Source: Bifidobacterium stellenboschense (lineage in GTDB: Bacteria; Actinomycetota; Actinomycetes; Actinomycetales; Bifidobacteriaceae). Taken from it: a stretch of 64,000 bases of DNA. Each line of letters opens with the position of its first letter. The first letter of the stretch is position 1. A model generated the notes under the pieces. The model ran no database searches. It was not told the DNA's origin and saw only the letters and a program-made list of their open reading frames with translations. The DNA is taken from assembly GCF_000741785.1 (NCBI RefSeq), contig NZ_JGZP01000014.1:186001-250000 (forward strand), given 5' to 3'. Positions 59,324 through 64,000 of this stretch are shown here, piece after piece. Made by a program: the position numbers and the translations under genes.

Positions 59324-60547
59324 ATGTCAACCAAAAAGAAGGACGTGAACAGCCTGGCGGTCATCCTGCCGATGCTGTCCGCCTCCCTGTTCCTCACCAG
59401 CTACAGCGTCGTCAACGGCGTCATCCCGCAGCTGGGCCGCGCGCTCAACGTCGACAACACGTCCGCCGAGCTGCTCTCCACCACGCCGTCGCTCACCGCG
59501 CTCATCACGCTGCTCATCTCCCCGGCGCTCGCCCGCTTCTTCGGTCTGAAGAAGGTCATCGGCGCCGGCCTGTTCCTCGTCGGCATCACCGCGTTCGTGC
59601 CGATGTTCGCCACCAACTTCGCCGTCGTCATGGCGGCCCGCGTGCTGTTCGGCATGGGCCTCGGCCTCTACAACTCGCTGGTCATCACGCTCATCCAGAT
59701 GCTGTACTCCGGCAACCGCCGCGCCACGCTGCTCGGCATCCGCGGCGCCACCGAGAACCTCGGCCAGGCCATCATGACCGCCCTCGTCTCCGTGTTCGTG
59801 CTCATCGCCGGCTGGCAGGGCGCCTTCATCGTCTACCTGTTCGCCTTCCCGGTCCTCATCTGGTTCTGGCTCCAGGTCCCGGACGTGCACCTCGACAAGA
59901 CCGGCTCCACCGACATGGACGCCGAGGAGAACGTCAACACCTACCCGGACAAGACCAGCCCGATGCTCGGCGCGTTCTGCGTGTGCGCCGCCCTGTACAT
60001 GGTGTTCTTCAACTCCATCAACGTGCGCTTCGCCGAGATCGCCCAGAAGATCCTCAACGACCCGCACCACGACTCCTCCGTGATCATCTCCATCGGCATC
60101 CTGTTCGCCGTCGTGGCCGGCTTCGTCTACGGCTTCCTGGAGAAGAAGTTCGGCGACAACACCTACTACGTGGGCATGGGCATCTACTTCCTCGGCTGTC
60201 TGCTCGTCTCCTTCGCCGGCAACAACTACGCCGTGCTCGTCGCCGGGTTCTTCCTGTTCAACTTCCCCGGCCCGATCCTCGGACCGTTCCTGTGCAACCG
60301 CATCCCGAAGTACGCCACCAAGAGCTCCCAGGCGTTCTGGTCCACGATGATCATCCTGTCGTTCCACGTGGGCGTGTTCGCCTCGCCGCTCGCCATGAAG
60401 GCCATCGCCACGATCACCGGCTCCACCGATCCGGCCGCCCCGTTCCCGTGGTTCACCGTCGGCTTCGCGATCATGATCGCCGCGGTCGCCGTCTGGCAGC
60501 TGACCCACAAGAAGCCCGCCGCCAAGGCCGCCGTCGCCGCCGCGTGA
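59324..60547 (+). CDS. MFS transporter, probably for alpha-galactosides
   Basis: A 407-residue protein with about twelve membrane helices. The MFS signature between helices 2 and 3 appears as ARFFGLKKVIGAG, and that between helices 4 and 5 as ARVLFGMGLGLYNSL. A long acidic loop (DVHLDKTGSTDMDAEENVN) lies mid-protein. Position between two alpha-galactosidase genes and the regulator suggests uptake of galactosides or a related sugar. Bifidobacteria usually import raffinose by ABC transporters, so the substrate here is inferred from context only. Confidence 0.82.
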   Translation: MSTKKKDVNSLAVILPMLSASLFLTSYSVVNGVIPQLGRALNVDNTSAELLSTTPSLTALITLLISPALARFFGLKKVIGAGLFLVGITAFVPMFATNFAVVMAARVLFGMGLGLYNSLVITLIQMLYSGNRRATLLGIRGATENLGQAIMTALVSVFVLIAGWQGAFIVYLFAFPVLIWFWLQVPDVHLDKTGSTDMDAEENVNTYPDKTSPMLGAFCVCAALYMVFFNSINVRFAEIAQKILNDPHHDSSVIISIGILFAVVAGFVYGFLEKKFGDNTYYVGMGIYFLGCLLVSFAGNNYAVLVAGFFLFNFPGPILGPFLCNRIPKYATKSSQAFWSTMIILSFHVGVFASPLAMKAIATITGSTDPAAPFPWFTVGFAIMIAAVAVWQLTHKKPAAKAAVAAA

Positions 60548-60626
60548 CGTCCGCCTCGTGACCTCCGGCAACGTGACGTCCGCCTACGCGGCGTCCATGT
60601 GATACCGCCTCCATCCCCTTCATTCA

Positions 60627-60660
60627 GGGCGTTCCCCCATTCAGGGGAGCGCCCTTTTCC
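60627..60660 (+). terminator. Terminator of the alpha-galactosidase/MFS operon
   Basis: GGGCGTTCCCC (60627-60637) pairs with GGGGAGCGCCC (60644-60654, with a G:T pair), then TTTT. Confidence 0.85.
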
Positions 60661-60730
60661 ATACGAACGATCGGTACGTTCACCCGGTGTCCCCGCAACC
60701 GCCGGCCGCCAGCCACCACCCCGCACCGGA

Positions 60731-60770
60731 TTTACACCGGTATAAATCGGTAGCGCGGGTCGCGTAGAAT
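60731..60770 (+). promoter_or_regulatory. Promoter and operator of the LacI-type gene
   Basis: TTTACACCGGTATAAA (60731-60746) differs by one base from the operator at 56836. TAGAAT (60765-60770) is a plausible -10, with the operator covering the -35 region. This implies that the regulator represses itself. Confidence 0.75.
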
Positions 60771-60809
60771 GGTCGCCCGTACCGAATACCAGGAAGGAAC
60801 ACGCACCCC

Positions 60810-61841
60810 ATGCCCAGAGGCAAACGCGGCAATGCCCCATCCATCCGCGACGTCGCCGCCGTGGCGGGCGTCTCCGTGCCGACGATGTCACGGTACCTGA
60901 AGGATCCGGACCGGGTGAGCGAGAAGAAACGCACCGCCATCGCCGCCGCCATCGAGAAGCTCAACTACCGGCCCAACCCGATCGCGCGCGCCCTCGCGCT
61001 CGACATGAGCGAATCCATCGCCGTGATGACCGCCGACACCACGCTGTACGGTCGCACCCAGACCATCGCCGGCGTCGAACGCATGGCGCAGGAGATCGGC
61101 TACTCGATCTCCATCTGCGTGCTCGACGCGCGCGGCGGCGACCAGCTGCTCTCCAGCGTCCGCGACTGCCTCGACCGCAGCCCTGCCGGCGTCGTCCTCA
61201 TCGACTACGACCGGCTGACCGACAGCGTCATCTCGCATATCCCCGCATCCACGCCGATGACAATCGTCGGCGGCCCACGCCACGTGGATCGTGCGCAAAT
61301 CCATTTGTGCGAATACGACAGCGCCTACGCGATGACGAAACGATTGCTGGAACTCGGCCACAGGACCGTCCATTACGTGTCCGTCCCCGCGGACGTGGAC
61401 GCGCGCGCCGACGGCTGGCGCATGGCGTTGAGCGACGCCCAGGTGCCCGCGCCCGCGCCCGTCGCCACCACGTGGAATCCGGAGGACGCGATCGCGATCG
61501 GCCGCGAACTCGGCGGTGACGACGACGTCACCGCGATCTTCGCCGGCAACGACGAGGTGGCGATGGGACTCATGCGCGGCCTCACGCTCGCCGGCCGTCG
61601 CGTGCCGGACGATGTGAGCGTGGCCGGATTCGACGACCACACGCTTGCAAAAGTATGGAACCCGCCGCTCACCACCGTGCGCCAACGCTTCGGCGACGCG
61701 GGCGCACGCGCGGTGGAACTGCTCAAACAGCAGATCGACGACGTGATGAACGAACGACCGCGCGGCGAGGCGTGGACCACGTTCGACGAGCTCGCCGGTG
61801 AGCTCGTCGAACGTGAATCCACCGGACCCGCGCGGCGGTAG
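60810..61841 (+). CDS. LacI-family regulator of the alpha-galactoside locus
   Basis: A 343-residue regulator. The N-terminal helix-turn-helix and hinge are standard (SIRDVAAVAGVSVPTMSRYL, RVSEKKRTAIAAAIEKLNYR, NPIARALA), followed by a periplasmic-binding-like sugar domain (GVVLIDYDRLTD, AIFAGNDEVAMGLMRG, VSVAGFDDHTLA). The hinge leucine that inserts in the central CG step is present in RALALD. Two matching operators (56836 and 60731) are the likely targets. AGGAA lies upstream of the ATG. The next gene on the minus strand, a second alpha-galactosidase, converges on it. Confidence 0.92.
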   Translation: MPRGKRGNAPSIRDVAAVAGVSVPTMSRYLKDPDRVSEKKRTAIAAAIEKLNYRPNPIARALALDMSESIAVMTADTTLYGRTQTIAGVERMAQEIGYSISICVLDARGGDQLLSSVRDCLDRSPAGVVLIDYDRLTDSVISHIPASTPMTIVGGPRHVDRAQIHLCEYDSAYAMTKRLLELGHRTVHYVSVPADVDARADGWRMALSDAQVPAPAPVATTWNPEDAIAIGRELGGDDDVTAIFAGNDEVAMGLMRGLTLAGRRVPDDVSVAGFDDHTLAKVWNPPLTTVRQRFGDAGARAVELLKQQIDDVMNERPRGEAWTTFDELAGELVERESTGPARR

Positions 61842-61869
61842 ACGGCGCTAGGATTCGAGGCACAAGGCG

Positions 61870-64000
61870 CTAGGCGCGCGTCACGTCGATGAGCACCGCG
61901 TGCTCCGGCGCGAGCTGCGGCGGGCGTACGCCCCACTGCGCGAGCGTCGCGCCGTCCACGACCACGCCCTCGTCCGTCCACCAGCCGAGTGTGGTGCGGC
62001 AGTTCGGGCTGAACTCGTCGGCGTACAAGTCGACGCCGCCGAGCGGGCGGATCCGGTAGCGGGCGGCCGGGTCGAGTCCGGGAAGACGGATCAGGCCGTA
62101 CGGATACTCCTCGGAGGAGGCGACCGCCGCGAACCGGAACACCGCGCGCGAACGGTCCGGCGCGACCAGGCCGTCGACGCGCACCGCCGGATCCGGCGTG
62201 TCCGCGTGGACGAGCGTCGCCTGCGGCAGGGCCTCGCGACGCTCCTTGTACAGTTCCACCCAACGCTTGAGCCGCGCGAGACCCGAGTCGTCCAGCTTCA
62301 TGATGTTCCATTCGATGCCGAGATGGCCGAAGAACGCCATCGCCGCACGCGTGGTCAGCGACGTGGCGCGACGGGTCGCATGGTTCGGGGATTCCGAGAT
62401 GTGTTCGCCGATCATCTCCGGCGGTACGATGAGCGACGTGCCGCGCTGGATGTCCGCGCGCTCCACCGGATCCGTGCAGTCCGACGCCCACACGCGCGAG
62501 CAGCGTTCCAGCACGCCCGCGTCGATGCGGCCGCCGCCCGACGAGCAGGATTCGATCTCCAATCCCGGATGGCGGGCGCGCAGCCGGTCCACGATGCCGT
62601 AGAACGCCTCCGTCTGCGCGTGCACGGCCGGACGGCCCGACGCGGGGGAGATCGGCTCGGTGAGGAACCGGTTGTGATCCCACTTGATGTAGTCGATGTG
62701 GTATTCGGAGACGAGCGTGTCGATCGCCGCCTCCACGTACCGTGCGGCCGCCGGATTCGTCAGATCGATGACCTGCTGTGCGCGTGACGCCATCGGCAGA
62801 CGCGTCGCCGTGGGCTTGAGCATCCAATCCGGGTGGGCGCGCGCCACATCCGAATCCGGGCTGACCATCTCCGGCTCGAACCACAGGCCGAACTCCATGC
62901 CCAGATCATGCACGTGGTGCGCCACCGTGCCCAGACCCTCCGGCCACAGCGTCTCATCCACCTGCCAGTCGCCGAGCGCCTTCGTGTCGTCGCGACGGCC
63001 CTTGAACCAGCCGTCGTCGATCACGAAGCGCTCCACGCCCACTTCGGCAGCATGATCGGCCAACGCGATCACCTTGCCCTCGCTCTGCGCGAAGTACATC
63101 GCCTCCCACGTGTTGAGCATCACCGGACGCGGCTTCGCGAGCTCCGGATGCCGCGCGCGCAGGTACGCGTGGAAGCGCGAGGCGACGTCGTTGAGACCGT
63201 CGCCAAGCGCGACCAGCAGGCACGGCGCGTGATACGTCTCGCCCGGCTTGAGCGTGATCTCGCCCGCGTAGACGAGCTCGCCGCCGCCGATCACGCCATG
63301 CGTGTACGGCGTGCGCTCCACGAACGTCACGCTGTTGCCGCTGAACGCGACATGCGCCGAGACGACCAGACCGTGCTCGAACCCGAAGCCGCGCTCGCCG
63401 GCGGTGAGCAGCGTCGTCGCGTTGAAGTTCGGGCGGCCCATGCGCGATTCCTTGGCGAACACGCCTTCGGTGAGCTTCTGGCGTTGCAGCGCGCGTTCGC
63501 GCAGATGATGCCCGGTGCAGGATTCGACCTCGCTCACCTGCGGAGGCAGCGGGACGACCGGGGCGAGACGGTTGACGACAAGCGTCGCTTCGGCGCGGCC
63601 GTCGGTTGCGCCGACGGCGTCGTTGTCGGCCGTGGCGTCGTTGGTGATCGCGGTGTCGACGTGGACGAGGCCTTCCGGGCCGATCGCGAGCGTGCCCGTC
63701 AACGTGAGCCGCGCCTCGGCGTCCTCCGCGGTGAACGTGAACGAATCCGCCGTATGCGCGGTGTGCGTGACGGCGAATGCGGGGAACAGCTCCACGCCGC
63801 CGCGCGACAGCTGGATGGCGGGCGTGCCGGTCCAGCCCTCCGACTGCGTGGGCAGGATGGTCGGCGCCTCGCCGGTCGCGAGTCCCGCGTCGAGCGTCTG
63901 CGGGAACTGCGGGTCGGCGGCGAGCGGCGTCTCGGCCGCGGCGGAGACCGGCGACGTGGCGCGCGTGATTGCGACGATGTGGGGGAGTCGGCGCTCCTCC
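61870..64000 (-). CDS. Second alpha-galactosidase, GH36 (5' end beyond the window)
   Basis: The frame is open to the end of the window, so the N-terminus is missing; the GTG at 63795 is internal. About 710 residues are visible. After the N-terminal beta domain (GVELFPAFAVTHTAHTA) the catalytic barrel shows FVIDDGWFKGRRDD, GLWFEPEMVSPDSD, the nucleophile in YIKWDHNRFL, ESCSSGGGRID and the acid/base Asp in SDCTDPVERADIQRG. It is closer to the canonical GH36 pattern (KWDxNR, SDxTD) than the first enzyme. The two probably cover different alpha-galactosides. Its promoter is outside the window. Confidence 0.92.
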   Translation of the reverse strand, partial: EERRLPHIVAITRATSPVSAAAETPLAADPQFPQTLDAGLATGEAPTILPTQSEGWTGTPAIQLSRGGVELFPAFAVTHTAHTADSFTFTAEDAEARLTLTGTLAIGPEGLVHVDTAITNDATADNDAVGATDGRAEATLVVNRLAPVVPLPPQVSEVESCTGHHLRERALQRQKLTEGVFAKESRMGRPNFNATTLLTAGERGFGFEHGLVVSAHVAFSGNSVTFVERTPYTHGVIGGGELVYAGEITLKPGETYHAPCLLVALGDGLNDVASRFHAYLRARHPELAKPRPVMLNTWEAMYFAQSEGKVIALADHAAEVGVERFVIDDGWFKGRRDDTKALGDWQVDETLWPEGLGTVAHHVHDLGMEFGLWFEPEMVSPDSDVARAHPDWMLKPTATRLPMASRAQQVIDLTNPAAARYVEAAIDTLVSEYHIDYIKWDHNRFLTEPISPASGRPAVHAQTEAFYGIVDRLRARHPGLEIESCSSGGGRIDAGVLERCSRVWASDCTDPVERADIQRGTSLIVPPEMIGEHISESPNHATRRATSLTTRAAMAFFGHLGIEWNIMKLDDSGLARLKRWVELYKERREALPQATLVHADTPDPAVRVDGLVAPDRSRAVFRFAAVASSEEYPYGLIRLPGLDPAARYRIRPLGGVDLYADEFSPNCRTTLGWWTDEGVVVDGATLAQWGVRPPQLAPEHAVLIDVTRA

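Overview
This is a GC-rich actinobacterial chromosome segment, most probably from a Bifidobacterium. The main reasons are the gene order atpBEFHAGDC followed by nucS, a two-domain NUDIX/phosphatase, a Tad pilus locus, sortase-dependent pili with a class C sortase, dnaX-recR, dnaB-murT-gatD, and GH36 alpha-galactosidases under a LacI regulator. The species cannot be fixed from the window alone.

Left part (1-20.9 kb): the C-terminal end of a sortase-anchored surface protein, an initiator tRNA, metA, the complete F1Fo ATP synthase operon ending in a strong terminator, the mismatch endonuclease nucS, an FKBP lipoprotein, an overlapping pair of envelope proteins of unknown role, a thioredoxin-fold TPR protein, a CYTH protein, an unrecognised protein, a NUDIX/histidine phosphatase and polyphosphate kinase.

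Middle (21-32.8 kb): a divergent Tad pilus locus. tadZ-tadA-tadBC lie on the minus strand and are coupled by ATGA overlaps; a prepilin, tadE and a frameshifted tadF-like gene lie on the plus strand. About 1.2 kb of non-coding DNA between the two arms holds seven consensus or near-consensus DnaA boxes, an 87-bp inverted repeat and a possible small RNA. A lipid kinase, a TetR regulator, dnaX and recR follow.

Accessory region (32.8-49.4 kb): a sortase-pilus cluster (class C sortase, a large tip-like pilin, a major pilin) whose control region carries a run of ten G. Next come five same-strand modules: a STAND-like ATPase, three AAA/DUF4143-type ATPases, and a restriction-modification pair. A copy of one long repeat follows the 3' end of every module, and the ATPases have different operator-like repeats upstream. 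A duplicated pilin 3' end and a deleted restriction-gene remnant show that the region was built by recombination and duplication. This is the most unusual part of the window.

Right part (49.5-64 kb): dnaB, murT-gatD (peptidoglycan amidation), a phasin-like protein, an AarF/UbiB kinase, an orphan HicB-like protein, and an alpha-galactoside locus (GH36 - MFS transporter - LacI - second GH36). Its two promoters share a palindromic operator. A dispersed palindromic repeat family (REP-like, at least ten copies) is scattered through the window. One copy lies in frame inside murT and another encodes the C-terminus of the sortase.
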